In this document: positions 40,952-49,491 of the stretch, piece after piece
How the letters are laid out: each line of letters begins with the position of its first letter
How positions within the stretch are numbered: the stretch's first letter is position 1
DNA from: Mitsuaria chitosanitabida ATCC BAA-476 = NBRC 102408
GTDB lineage: Bacteria; Pseudomonadota; Gammaproteobacteria; Burkholderiales; Burkholderiaceae_C
Reading direction: 5' to 3'
Assembly: GCF_001598255.1 (NCBI RefSeq)
Contig: NZ_BCYP01000016.1
Coordinates: forward strand, 62,001 to 126,000
DNA: 64,000 bases
The notes under the pieces: generated by a model
What the model saw: the letters and a program-made list of their open reading frames with translations, nothing else
Databases searched by the model: none
What the model was told of the DNA's origin: nothing
Program-made: the position numbers and the translations under genes

Positions 40952-42100
40952 TCAAACAGTTGAAGACTGCTCCACGGCCCCAGAACTCGGGAGATCACTG
41001 GCTTGGGAAAGTGGGACCTCGGCCGGACGCCCGCGCAGACCATCCACCTGCGCCGCCAGATGCAGATTCACCCGCACCGCCGTCCAGGCGCTGCGGCCGC
41101 GCGCATAGGGCCGGCCGTTGGCCGCCTCCATGATCTCGTGCTCGCCCCATGCGCCGCGGGTGCCGAGCTCGGGGGCGGCATCCACGATCGCCTGGGCGGC
41201 CTGGGCATGGGCCTCGTCGCTGGTGCCGGCCCGGCCGCGCTCGCACAGCCACTCGTTCTCGCGCGCGTAGTCGACGCGGCCGTGACCGCGGGGCAGCTCC
41301 GGCTCGACAGCGTCCGCCGCGTGCACCGAGGCATGATCCCCATAGCCGACCGCCGTCACGCCGCCCAGACGCCGATGCAGCTCCCGCTCCAGGATGCCGA
41401 GCCGGCCTCCGATGGCCTGCCGTCCGCCGCCGGATCCGCGGGGCTGCGCGGGAAAGCTGTTGCCCATCACCACCATCCTCGTTCCCGGACTCGCGGCCCA
41501 TAGCTTCTCCAGCATCCCGCGCGCGATGCCCGCGCAGCCGAGCAGCCAGTCGCGCTCGATGCCCAGGTCCACCATCACGACGGCCCGCTCCGGCGCCCGC
41601 AGGCTGCGCAGCGCCTGCACCACCGGCTCGACCCGCGGCCAGCGCCCGCGCAACCGGAACACGACCAGACCGAAGGCCGCCTCGATCGCCTGCGCCTGAC
41701 GGGTGGTCTCGCCCTCCGCCGCGTGGTCGACGGCGACGCCGACGCCATGCTCCGCCAGCTGCACGACGGGGACGGCCCGCTTGCACGAGGCCGCGAACGT
41801 GCGCCACGCGCGGAACCCGTCGGACGGATCCAGCAGACGCGACAACGGGGCCTCGAGTTCCGTCGAGCGCTCCGCCAGCGGCGGCAGCTCGATCAGGTGC
41901 GGGAGCCCCTGCATCACCTCGGCCGCCCGGCGCGCCGAGCGTTTCAGGTCCGGCGGGCCGTCCGGCAAGGGCATCAGCGTCATCACGGGCAGCATCCGGG
42001 TCTTGCGCGCCTTGTCGAGCTCACGCAGCGCGCGGAGCTCGGCGGGCTGCGTGCGCAACGCCGGGAAATAGAGGGACGGGGCCAGGGGCGTGTCGATCAT
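40952..42100 (-). CDS. Beta family protein (T4 Beta-like)
   Basis: The 382-residue product resembles the Beta protein family (Pfam Beta_protein): an N-terminal LYFPALRTQPAELRALRELD, KTRMLPVMTLMPLP, a middle AVVMVDLGIERD strand, and RMVVMGNSFPAQPRG followed by GRLGILERELHRRL. The C-terminal third includes VGYGDHASVHAAD, VDYAREN and GAWGEHEIMEAA. Proteins of this kind occur in phages and in bacterial mobile or defence regions, but their biochemical role is not known to me. A good ribosome binding site (AAGGA) precedes the ATG. It lies 67 bases upstream of the VapBC pair on the same strand. Confidence 0.7.
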   Translation of the reverse strand: MIDTPLAPSLYFPALRTQPAELRALRELDKARKTRMLPVMTLMPLPDGPPDLKRSARRAAEVMQGLPHLIELPPLAERSTELEAPLSRLLDPSDGFRAWRTFAASCKRAVPVVQLAEHGVGVAVDHAAEGETTRQAQAIEAAFGLVVFRLRGRWPRVEPVVQALRSLRAPERAVVMVDLGIERDWLLGCAGIARGMLEKLWAASPGTRMVVMGNSFPAQPRGSGGGRQAIGGRLGILERELHRRLGGVTAVGYGDHASVHAADAVEPELPRGHGRVDYARENEWLCERGRAGTSDEAHAQAAQAIVDAAPELGTRGAWGEHEIMEAANGRPYARGRSAWTAVRVNLHLAAQVDGLRGRPAEVPLSQASDLPSSGAVEQSSTV

Positions 42101-42381
42101 CGGAATCCTTCCTCGCCGGGGCCCCGCGGGGTCCGGGCCGGTCCATGCCGGTCGCACCGTGCGACCCGCCGTGCGCGCAGGCTAGGAAGGCCCGCGGCGG
42201 AAAGCCAGGGGCGAACTTGATCGACATCAGAGATCGCGCAACTCACCGCGCTTTGTATGCCCCTGTATCCCCGGCACCGGGCGTCACATCCTGATGCGGA
42301 ATGCCCCCGGCGCCGACAAGCCGGGGATACATGCGACCGGTCCACTGGGCCTCGTTCCTTCCACCACACCCGAGGCCTGCC

Positions 42382-43557
42382 ATGACCCACCGCTCCGAGC
42401 GCGATTCCGCCACCGCCCCGCACCTCACCGCCGCCCCCGACGCCGTGGCCGGCGACACCCCCACGGCTCGCCCCGCCAAGGCCGCCTGGCCTCGCCGAGG
42501 CTTCCTGGGCCTGGGCGCCGGCGCGCTCGCGGGCGCGGCCCTGTCGCTCGGTGGGCTGACGCCGTCGCTCGTCCGCGCGGCGACCTCGAGCCCGTCGGCC
42601 ACCGGCGGCCTCGCCGCCGCGGCGGGCGGCTCGCCGGGCACGCCGATCGAGATCGCTCCCGCCTTCGGCGTCCTGAAGCACATCGATGCGGGGGATCTGC
42701 GGATCGGCTATGTCGAGACCGGCCCGGCCGACGGCCCGCCGGTCCTGCTGCTGCATGGCTGGCCCTACGACGTCCACACCTACGAGGAGGTCGCCCCGCT
42801 GCTGGCCGCGGCGGGCTACCGCGTGATCGTCCCCTACGCCCGCGGTTACGGCACCACGCGCTTCCTGTCGGCCGACACCGTGCGCAACGGCCAGCAAGGC
42901 GCGCTGGCGCAGGACACGATCGCGCTGATGGATGCGCTGCGCATGCCCAAGGCCGTCGTCGCCGGCTGCGACTGGGGCGCCCGCACGGCGGGCATCCTCG
43001 CGGCGCTGTGGCCGGAGCGCTGCCAGGCGCTGGTGGCCGTCAGCGGCTACCTGCTGGCCAACCGCAAGGTCAACGAGCAGCCGCTGCCGCCCGCGGCCGA
43101 GCTGCAATGGTGGTACCAGTACTACTTCGCGACCGAGCGCGGCCGGCTGGGCTACGAGAAGTACCGCGCCGAGTTCTCGCGTCTGATCTGGCAGATCGCC
43201 TCGCCGCAATGGCGCTTCGACGACGCGACCTTCCGTCGCAGCGCCGCCGCCTTCGACAACCCCGATCACGTCGCGATCGTGGTGCACAACTACCGCTGGC
43301 GCCTGGGCCTGGCGGACGGCGAGTCCCGCTTCGACGCGATCGAGGCCCGCATCGCCGCCGGCCCCGCCATCTCGCTGCCGACGATCACGCTGGAGGGCGA
43401 CGCCAACGGCGCGCCCCACGTCGATCCGTCGGTCTATCGCCGCAAGTTCAGCGGCCGCTACGCCCATCGGGACCTGAGCGGCGGCATCGGCCACAACCTG
43501 CCGCAGGAATCGCCGAAGGCCTTCGCGCAGGCGGTGATCGACGTGACGCGGCTCTGA
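42382..43557 (+). CDS. Tat-exported alpha/beta hydrolase (epoxide hydrolase-like)
   Basis: The 391-residue protein has a twin-arginine signal (WPRRGFLGLGAGALAGAALS, about residues 33-52), so it should be exported folded. The hydrolase core has the oxyanion segment LLLHGWPYD, the nucleophile elbow VVAGCDWGARTAG with an Asp nucleophile, and the catalytic His in GGIGHNLPQE. An Asp nucleophile is typical of epoxide hydrolases and dehalogenases rather than serine esterases. The substrate is unknown. The ATG at 42382 is chosen because the Tat signal follows it. A strong hairpin after the gene may end the transcript. Confidence 0.85.
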   Translation: MTHRSERDSATAPHLTAAPDAVAGDTPTARPAKAAWPRRGFLGLGAGALAGAALSLGGLTPSLVRAATSSPSATGGLAAAAGGSPGTPIEIAPAFGVLKHIDAGDLRIGYVETGPADGPPVLLLHGWPYDVHTYEEVAPLLAAAGYRVIVPYARGYGTTRFLSADTVRNGQQGALAQDTIALMDALRMPKAVVAGCDWGARTAGILAALWPERCQALVAVSGYLLANRKVNEQPLPPAAELQWWYQYYFATERGRLGYEKYRAEFSRLIWQIASPQWRFDDATFRRSAAAFDNPDHVAIVVHNYRWRLGLADGESRFDAIEARIAAGPAISLPTITLEGDANGAPHVDPSVYRRKFSGRYAHRDLSGGIGHNLPQESPKAFAQAVIDVTRL

Positions 43558-43591
43558 CCGACCTCGGCCTCGAGGCCGCCACGAACGCAGG

Positions 43592-43617
43592 CGGGGGACT
43601 TCGCATGAAGTCCCCCG
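43592..43617 (+). terminator. Hairpin after the hydrolase gene
   Basis: A perfect 11-base inverted repeat CGGGGGACTTC / GAAGTCCCCCG with loop GCAT lies 35 bases after the stop codon. There is no T-run behind it, so the assignment as a terminator is moderate. Confidence 0.55.
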
Positions 43618-43749
43618 TCACTCGAGGTCGGATGACCTTCTACAGCTTGGTCCGGTCACCCATGACCGCATCCACGGTCCGTGCGCTCGGTGCCGTCCCG
43701 TCTGAATCCCGGGGGATCCTCGCGGCGGGCATCGTCGCGCCCGGAGCGA

Positions 43750-44199
43750 TCAAGGACGCGATGTATGCGTCGCCTCGAGCTCCGGCGCATAGCCTGATTC
43801 GCTCCACATCCGGTCCAGCGTCCCGTCCTCGCGGGCCTGCTGGAGCTCGTCCATCACCTGGGCACGGGACTTGCCGCCCGCAGCGGGAGCGGCGAAGCGC
43901 AGGTCGCCGTTCGGGTTCGCCATGTCGGCGGAGACGCTGATGTCGGACTCGGCCTGATGGTTGGAGTACTGGACGGGCATGCCCCTGGCTTCATCGAAGT
44001 CCGGCGAATAGCCCTGCTCGCTCTGGATCTTCGCCAGGGAGCCGTCGGCGCGGGCCTGTTCCAGCTCGGCGACGACCTGGTCGCGGGACTTCGGTCCGGA
44101 CACGACCTCCTCCTCGACCTGCGCGAGGACGGGCCCGCTCAAGGTGGCGGCCAGCGCGACCACGCCGGTCGCGATCGATAGACGGTGGAAGTGACGCAT
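43750..44199 (-). CDS. DUF4148 domain protein, secreted
   Basis: The 149-residue protein has a signal peptide (LSIATGVVALAATLSGPVLA, cut after LAQ or nearby) and two copies of the DUF4148 motif: SRDQVVAELEQARADGSLAK (about residues 36-55) and SRAQVMDELQQAREDGTLDR (about 114-133). DUF4148 proteins are common small periplasmic proteins of Burkholderiales with no known biochemical function. AAGGAG lies eight bases before the ATG. It is divergent from the histidine kinase gene across a 142-base gap. Confidence 0.88.
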   Translation of the reverse strand: MRHFHRLSIATGVVALAATLSGPVLAQVEEEVVSGPKSRDQVVAELEQARADGSLAKIQSEQGYSPDFDEARGMPVQYSNHQAESDISVSADMANPNGDLRFAAPAAGGKSRAQVMDELQQAREDGTLDRMWSESGYAPELEATHTSRP

Positions 44200-44341
44200 G
44201 GTGGATCTCCTTCTGTTGAAAGTCGTCTGCACGCGAGGCTCGTGGCCCCGCTGCGTCGGCGCACGTTTCATCAAACGCCTTGTGACCCACTCTAGGCCCG
44301 CGGCCTCGTCGTGAGCCGCACAGGCCGATGACGGTTTTGTC

Positions 44342-45130
44342 ATGTTTCAGGACACATGGAGAGCGCTGAAGGCGCTGCGGTCGCGCTTCCGGACGCAGCG
44401 CGAGCGCATGGCCCGCCTGGAGGGCTTCAGCGCCAACGTCGCGCATGAGCTGAGGACGCCGCTGGCGACGCTGATCACGGGCACCGAGCTGTCCTTGCGC
44501 GAGGGCGGCCTGCCGCCACCGGCGCAGGAGCGCCTGGGCGCGAACCTGGAGGAGTTGCGCCGGCTGTCCGGCATCGTCGACGACATGCTCTTCCTGGCCC
44601 AGGCGCGTGGGGGCCAGCGGGCCCGACGCGAACCCGTCGACAGCCTGGCCCTGCTCGCCCGCGAGGTGGCGTCCTTCCACGAGGCCGCGATCGACGAGGC
44701 CGGCCTGACGCTGCGCGTCGACGGCGACGGCGGCGGTGACTTCGACGCGCCGCTGCTCCGACGCGCGCTGTCCAACCTGATTGACAACGCGGCGCGATAT
44801 GCGACACCGGGCAGCGCGATCCGCGTCGGCATCGAGGCGCTGGGCCGAGGCCGGATGCGGCTCTCGGTGCTCAACGAGGGCGCGGAGATCCCGCCCGACC
44901 GACTGCCCCGCCTGTTCGATCGTTTCTACCGGGCCGACGCGCCGCGCGAGCGGCCCGGCGAGCATCACGGCCTGGGACTGTCCATCGTCGCCGCCATCGC
45001 CCGCATGCATGGCGGCGCGCCGTTCGCGCGGTCGGGCCCAAGGGGGACGCGCATCGGGCTGACCCTGTCCGGCGCGAGGCGGCCATCCGCCTACACTGCG
45101 CGCCGTTCCCCGACCGCCGCGCCGCCATGA
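44342..45130 (+). CDS. Histidine kinase lacking its sensor domain (truncated)
   Basis: The 262-residue product begins near the end of a HAMP-like helix (RFRTQRERMARLEGF), then has the phospho-acceptor His in FSANVAHELRTPLATL (about residue 36), the N-box NLIDNAARYATPG and the G-box HHGLGLSIVAAIARMHGG. Full kinases of this type (heavy-metal sensor class) have two membrane helices and a periplasmic loop in front, which are missing. No response regulator is adjacent. It may be a remnant or a soluble kinase. Its stop overlaps the ATG of the reductase gene (ATGA), an unusual partner. The proline/alanine-rich C-terminus looks like read-through of formerly intergenic sequence. Confidence 0.65.
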   Translation: MFQDTWRALKALRSRFRTQRERMARLEGFSANVAHELRTPLATLITGTELSLREGGLPPPAQERLGANLEELRRLSGIVDDMLFLAQARGGQRARREPVDSLALLAREVASFHEAAIDEAGLTLRVDGDGGGDFDAPLLRRALSNLIDNAARYATPGSAIRVGIEALGRGRMRLSVLNEGAEIPPDRLPRLFDRFYRADAPRERPGEHHGLGLSIVAAIARMHGGAPFARSGPRGTRIGLTLSGARRPSAYTARRSPTAAPP

Positions 45131-46461
45131 CCGATCGCCTGCTCTCCTTCGTCCAACACCCCTGGGGCCGCCGCGTGGCGCGCGCGCTGGGGCTGCCGCA
45201 ACCGGTGCGGCTGCCGCGCCGGCAGGACGCGTGGTCGGACAAGGAGCTCGCCGGCCGCGCGGTCCTCGCGATCGCGCCGGGCAGCGCGGCGCCCTTGCCC
45301 TCGCTGCTGGCGGCCCTGGTCGCCCAGGGGGCCGGCGCGAGCGCGGGCGGCCCGGTGCAATCGCTGGTCGTCGACGCCACCGGCTGCCGCGATGTCGCGG
45401 CACTGCGGGCGTTGTTCGAGCAGACCCAGCTCAGCCTGTCGCGCCTGGCCGTCGGCGGGCGGGTGCTGGTGCTGAGCTCGTCCGCCGCCGCCGATGCGAC
45501 CGAGGCCGCCTGCCTGCATGCGGTCCAAGGCTTCGTCCGCGCGCTGGCCAAGGAGATCGGCCGACGCGGCGCGACGGCCAACGCGCTGGTGCTGCAGGAA
45601 GGCGCGGCCTCGCCGCCGGCGCTCGAGGCCGCGCTGCGCTTCTTCTCGACGGATCGCTCGGCCTACGTCTCGGGTCAGGTGCTGGCCTGGCGCAAGGAGG
45701 ACGGCGGCGCCCCCGCGGCCACGACGCCCCCGGTGGCGCCTCGCGTGGCGCTGGTCACCGGCGCGGCCGGCGGCATCGGCGCCGCGACGGCGCGTCGCTT
45801 GGCGCTCGACGGCCTGCGCGTGCTGTGCGTCGACGTCCCGGCGGCGCGTCAGCCGCTGGAAGCCTTGACCCGGGAGATCGGGGGATCGCTGCTGACGGTG
45901 GACCTCGCGGGTGCCGGCGCGGCCGATGAACTGGCCGACGCGCTGCACCGCCTGGGCGGCGTCGACGTGCTGGTCCACAACGCGGGCATCACGCGCGACC
46001 GCACGCTGGCCCGCATGAGCGCCGCGGAGTGGGACTCGGTGATGGCCGTGAATCTGTCGGCCATCCTGGCCGTCGACGCGCGATTGGACGCGGACGGCCT
46101 GCTCAACGCCGGCGCGCGAGAGATCTGCCTGTCCTCGATCAGCGGCATCGCCGGCAACGCGGGACAGACCAACTACAGCGCGACGAAGTCGGCGCTGATC
46201 GGCTACGTCGCGGCCCGCGCGTCGTCCCTGGCGGAACGCGGCGCGACCATCAACGCGATCGCGCCCGGCTTCATCGAGACCGCGATGACACGCCGCATGC
46301 CGCTGATGGTCCGCGAGGCGGGCCGGCGGCTGAACGCGCTCAAGCAAGGCGGCACCCCGGCCGACGTGGCCGAGGCGATCGCCTTCCTGGCGGCGCCGCA
46401 GTCGCAACCCGTGACGGGTCAGGTCCTGCGGGTTTGCGGGCAATCCTTGCTGGGGGCGTGA
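45127..46461 (+). CDS. FabG-like 3-oxoacyl-ACP reductase with degenerate N-terminal domain
   Basis: The 444-residue protein has two halves. The C-terminal half (from about residue 205) is a short-chain dehydrogenase: VTGAAGGIGAATARRLA for NADPH, HNAGITRDRTLARM, SSISGIAGNAGQTNYSATKS with catalytic Ser, Tyr and Lys, and GFIETAMTRRMP. The N-terminal half keeps a reductase-like fold without cofactor or catalytic motifs. This two-domain type is annotated as 3-oxoacyl-ACP reductase (FabG4-like) and usually stands with a thiolase and a dehydratase, none of which is seen here. The ATG overlaps the end of the kinase gene. Confidence 0.82.
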   Translation: MTDRLLSFVQHPWGRRVARALGLPQPVRLPRRQDAWSDKELAGRAVLAIAPGSAAPLPSLLAALVAQGAGASAGGPVQSLVVDATGCRDVAALRALFEQTQLSLSRLAVGGRVLVLSSSAAADATEAACLHAVQGFVRALAKEIGRRGATANALVLQEGAASPPALEAALRFFSTDRSAYVSGQVLAWRKEDGGAPAATTPPVAPRVALVTGAAGGIGAATARRLALDGLRVLCVDVPAARQPLEALTREIGGSLLTVDLAGAGAADELADALHRLGGVDVLVHNAGITRDRTLARMSAAEWDSVMAVNLSAILAVDARLDADGLLNAGAREICLSSISGIAGNAGQTNYSATKSALIGYVAARASSLAERGATINAIAPGFIETAMTRRMPLMVREAGRRLNALKQGGTPADVAEAIAFLAAPQSQPVTGQVLRVCGQSLLGA

Positions 46462-46483
46462 GTCCCTGCTGGCGCGCCGAGGG

Positions 46484-46639
46484 CTAGATGCGGCCCATCA
46501 GCAGCAGGATCACCAGGATCAGCACGATGAGGCCGAGCCCACCGCTGGGGTAGTAGCCCCATCCGCGGCTGTGCGGCCAGGTCGGCAGCGCGCCCAGCAA
46601 CAGCAGGATGAGAACGACGAGCAAGATGGTGCTGATCAT
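46484..46639 (-). CDS. DUF3309 family small membrane protein
   Basis: The 51-residue product reads MISTILLVVLILLLLGALP, then TWPHSRGWGYYPSGGLG and a second hydrophobic helix ending in MGRI. Two hydrophobic segments around a GWGYYPSGG turn are the hallmark of DUF3309 proteins, common in proteobacteria and of unknown function. It lies convergent with the reductase gene, 22 bases after it. Confidence 0.88.
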   Translation of the reverse strand: MISTILLVVLILLLLGALPTWPHSRGWGYYPSGGLGLIVLILVILLLMGRI

Positions 46640-46871
46640 GCGGGTCTCCGAGGACTTGTGGATCGGGGCCGCGGCACGGGCGTGACGCGGCGTTCGTGAC
46701 TCGGATACGGCAACCGGGATGCCCGCTCGCGCCGCGCACGATTCCCCCTTTGGTGCCCCCTCCTCGTCGCCCCCGTCGGGGCGATGCGCCGACGCGGGTG
46801 ATCCGGGGGGATGGCCTCAGCGCTGGCTCACCCGCCAGGATCTTCATCCTCTCTTCGACGGGCTTCACTGT

Positions 46872-46886
46872 GTTGACAACGTATAC
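46872..46886. promoter_or_regulatory. Candidate operator of the TacA/TacT-type pair
   Basis: GTTG-A-CAAC (46872-46880) is an inverted repeat and is followed directly by the palindrome GTATAC (46881-46886). The position, about 45 bases before the antitoxin ATG, and the AT-rich character in a GC-rich region suit a promoter/operator bound by the ribbon-helix-helix antitoxin. Confidence 0.4.
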
Positions 46887-46929
46887 ACATCCATGGGAGA
46901 TTGCGGCCTTCCCTCCGCCAGCCGCCGCC

Positions 46930-47214
46930 ATGACGCGTCACAGCACCAAAGCCGTCACCACGACCATCAACCTCCGTGTTTCGGAAGAAGCCAAGGACCT
47001 GATCGATCGCGCCGCGGCCGCCGCGGGCAAGACCCGCACCGACTTCATGCTGGACGCGGCCCTGCAGTCCGCCCGCAATGCGGTGCTGGACCAAGCCTTC
47101 TTCCAGGTCGACGCCGCGCAGCTCCAGGCCTTCCAGGACATCCTGGACCGTCCGCTGAGCGAGAACGCGGCGCTCCAGCAGATGCTCGCCAGGAAGGCGC
47201 CGTGGGAGCAATGA
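46930..47214 (+). CDS. DUF1778 (TacA-type) antitoxin
   Basis: The 94-residue product has a ribbon-helix-helix N-terminus (TTINLRVSEEAKDLIDRAAA) followed by AGKTRTDFMLDAALQSARNA and a tail (DILDRPLSENAALQQMLARK) that binds the toxin. This is the DUF1778/TacA family. The toxin gene begins four bases before its stop (ATGA). The ATG at 46930 was chosen because the family starts there; the frame is open upstream without family-like sequence. Confidence 0.92.
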   Translation: MTRHSTKAVTTTINLRVSEEAKDLIDRAAAAAGKTRTDFMLDAALQSARNAVLDQAFFQVDAAQLQAFQDILDRPLSENAALQQMLARKAPWEQ

Positions 47215-47699
47215 CGGCCGCGTTCGTCAGATCGCCGGAGTTGCTGACCGCCGCCCACCACCTCGAACGCTTCGCCTGCGCTCGCCCCGAGCTGGCCGAC
47301 TGGCTGCGAACGCGGGCGCTTCCGAACCAGTCCTCCGGCTCATCACGCACCTACGTCGTCACCTCGCCCGATGACCCGATGGAGGTCGTCGGCTTCTATG
47401 CGCTGGCCCCGGGCGCCATCGACCCGCGCCAGGCCACGGGCGCCCTCCGCCGGAACGCGCCGTCGCCCCTCCCGGTCTTCCTGCTCGCCCGGCTCGCGGT
47501 GCACGACGGCTGGGTGGGCCGCGGACTGGGGCATGGCTTGCTGAAGGATGCCTACCTCCGTGCCAGGCAGGCCGCCGCCATCGTCGGCGGCAAGGCCTTG
47601 GTGACCCATGCGATCGACGACGCGGCCAAGCGCTTCCATCTGAAGCACGGCTTCGTCCCGTCTCCCCTTCATCCGCTCACCTTGATGATCGGACTGTGA
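47211..47699 (+). CDS. GNAT-family toxin (TacT-type acetyltransferase)
   Basis: TacT toxins acetylate aminoacyl-tRNA and stop translation. The 162-residue protein has FACARPELADWLRTRALPNQ, VVGFYALAPGAI, PVFLLARLAVHDGWVGRGLG (the acetyl-CoA-binding segment), DAYLRARQAAAIVGGKALVT and KRFHLKHGFVPSPLHPLTLM, all typical of GNAT toxins paired with DUF1778 antitoxins. It overlaps the antitoxin gene by four bases. Confidence 0.92.
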   Translation: MTAAFVRSPELLTAAHHLERFACARPELADWLRTRALPNQSSGSSRTYVVTSPDDPMEVVGFYALAPGAIDPRQATGALRRNAPSPLPVFLLARLAVHDGWVGRGLGHGLLKDAYLRARQAAAIVGGKALVTHAIDDAAKRFHLKHGFVPSPLHPLTLMIGL

Positions 47700-47723
47700 C
47701 GGGCACCGTCGCCGGATCGGGGC

Positions 47724-48611
47724 CTAGCGCCCCTCCCCCACCATCCGCATCAACACTCCCGCCGTCCGCTGCATCAAGGGCGTGGCGCGCTTGCTGGTCG
47801 GCGTGACCAGGCACAGCGTGCTCTGGATGTCCGCCTTCGCGAAGGGCGTGGTGACCAGGCGCTCGGGCTTCTCGTAGATCCTCAGCGCATCCTCGCCCAG
47901 CGCCGCGTGGCCGATGCCGGCCGCGACGCAGTCCAGGATCGCCGGCACGCTGGCGACCTCCCATTGCACGTCCAGCTGCACGCCGGCCATCGCCGCGGCC
48001 TGCTCCATCAGCGAGCGGAAGATGTGCCCCCGCTGCGGCATCACCAGCGGATAACGCGACAGCTGCGGCAGCGTCGGCGGCCGCGCCGGCGCCTGATCGC
48101 GCGGACTCACCAGGCAGAGCCGCTCGCGGCGCAGCGGCAGGATCTCCAGCGCGGGCACGGGCTCCGGGTTGTAGACCAGCGCCAGATCGGTCCGGCCGGT
48201 CAGCAGCCACTCGGTCAAGTGAACCGAGAAGCCCTCCATGATCGCCAGCCGCGCCTGCGGCATCTCCGCCCGGAAGGCCCGGATCAGCGCCAGCGTGTGA
48301 AGCCGCGCCAAGGTCGGCGGCATCGCGATCGTGATCTGCCCCACCGGCTCGCTGCGCCGCGCGCGCAGGTCGTCCTTGGCATGGCTCACCAGATTCAGGA
48401 TGTCCTGCCCGTGCTGCAGCAGCCGCTTGCCGGCCTCGGTCAACTGCACGCCACGGCCGTTGCGCAGCAGCAGGGTCTCGTGCAGCTCCGTTTCCAGCGC
48501 CCGCACCTGGCGGCTCAGCGCCGGCTGGGCCACGCCCAGCACCAGCGCCGCCTTGCTGAAGCTGCCGTGTTCGGCCACGTGGACGAAGGTCTCGAGTTGG
48601 GTCAGGTTCAT
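47724..48611 (-). CDS. LysR-family regulator of the protocatechuate cluster
   Basis: The 295-residue protein has the LysR helix-turn-helix (LTQLETFVHVAEHGSFSKAA, VAQPALSRQVRALETEL) and a substrate-binding domain (IAMPPTLARLHTLALIRAFR). It is transcribed away from the catabolic genes, the usual arrangement for a LysR activator; the inducer is likely a pathway intermediate, which is inference. The ATG at 48611 fits the family start. A repeated AGCTAG at 48676-48691 in the shared upstream region is a candidate binding site. Confidence 0.9.
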   Translation of the reverse strand: MNLTQLETFVHVAEHGSFSKAALVLGVAQPALSRQVRALETELHETLLLRNGRGVQLTEAGKRLLQHGQDILNLVSHAKDDLRARRSEPVGQITIAMPPTLARLHTLALIRAFRAEMPQARLAIMEGFSVHLTEWLLTGRTDLALVYNPEPVPALEILPLRRERLCLVSPRDQAPARPPTLPQLSRYPLVMPQRGHIFRSLMEQAAAMAGVQLDVQWEVASVPAILDCVAAGIGHAALGEDALRIYEKPERLVTTPFAKADIQSTLCLVTPTSKRATPLMQRTAGVLMRMVGEGR

Positions 48612-48675
48612 GGGCGCCGATGCTCGCATGAAGCGCGCGGATCCCGCCATCCGGGCCATGCCCGATCGGAATAGC

Positions 48676-48691
48676 AGCTAGTGGAAGCTAG
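48676..48691. promoter_or_regulatory. Candidate LysR binding site
   Basis: Two copies of AGCTAG separated by four bases lie in the gap between the divergent regulator and the catabolic genes. Position suits a LysR site; the match to the general T-N11-A pattern is loose. Confidence 0.35.
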
Positions 48692-48750
48692 AACTGGATC
48701 GTTTGACCTCGCCAGACCAGAATCCGCCGCAATTCGACAGGACCCGCACC

Positions 48751-49458
48751 GTGATCGCTCCCCTCGCCGGCATTTCCTCGATGGCCACCCGCGCGCTGCT
48801 CGGCGAGCTCGCCGCCGCCTGCACCGCCGAACTCGGCCTGGAGGTCCGCATCGAGTCCGTCGGCGGCGTCGACGCCGCCCGCCGCGTCGAGGCCGGCGAG
48901 CCGCTCGATCTGGTCGTGCTGGCGGCCGACGCGATGGACCGACTCGCGAAAGCCGGCCATCTGCGGGCCGGCTCACTGCGCGCGGTGGCCGATTCGGCGA
49001 TGGTGATCGCGGCGCCCGAGGCCGGCGCATCAGATCGCTCACACCCCGACGTCTCCACCGCCGACGCGCTGCGCGAGGCCCTCCTCCGGGCGAGCGCCGT
49101 CGGCTACTCCACCGGCCCGAGCGGGACCGCGCTGCTGAAGCTCATCGATGCCTGGGGCCTGACCGACGCGCTGGCCGGCCGTCTGCGCCAGTCCCCGGCC
49201 GGCGTGCCGGTGGGCCGCATGGTCGCGCAAGGCGATGTCGATCTCGGCTTCCAGCAACTGAGCGAGCTCCAGCACCTGCCCGGCGTCGCCGTGCTCGGCC
49301 CCATGCCCCAGGGGCTGGAGATCGTCACCCGCTTCAGCGTCGCCGTCGCCGCCACCAGCGCCGAACCCGCCACCGCCCAGCGCGTCGCCGACTTCCTGGC
49401 CGATGCCCGCCACGACGAGCGGCGCCGCCGGCTGGGCATGACCACGCCCTCGGCCTGA
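48751..49458 (+). CDS. ModA-like substrate-binding domain protein without signal peptide
   Basis: The 235-residue product has the fold of ABC-type molybdate-like binding proteins: VIAPLAGISSMATRALLGEL, GLEVRIESVGGVDAARRVEA, EPLDLVVLAADAMDRLAKAG, YSTGPSGTALLKLIDAWGL and VDLGFQQLSELQHLPGVAVL. There is no signal peptide or lipobox, and no permease gene nearby, so it is unlikely to be a periplasmic transporter part; it might bind a pathway compound in the cytoplasm. I chose the GTG at 48751, with AGGA eight bases upstream; a TTG at 48703 would add 16 residues. It lies first in the catabolic gene row. Confidence 0.7.
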   Translation: MIAPLAGISSMATRALLGELAAACTAELGLEVRIESVGGVDAARRVEAGEPLDLVVLAADAMDRLAKAGHLRAGSLRAVADSAMVIAAPEAGASDRSHPDVSTADALREALLRASAVGYSTGPSGTALLKLIDAWGLTDALAGRLRQSPAGVPVGRMVAQGDVDLGFQQLSELQHLPGVAVLGPMPQGLEIVTRFSVAVAATSAEPATAQRVADFLADARHDERRRRLGMTTPSA

Positions 49459-49491
49459 CTCCCCGTCCTCTCTGCCTGCAAGGAATCCGCC

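Noticed and set aside
46873-46887. TTGACA and TATACA before the antitoxin gene as a sigma-70 promoter
   Set aside because: The two hexamers are only three bases apart, so they cannot act as a -35/-10 pair; only an operator is proposed.
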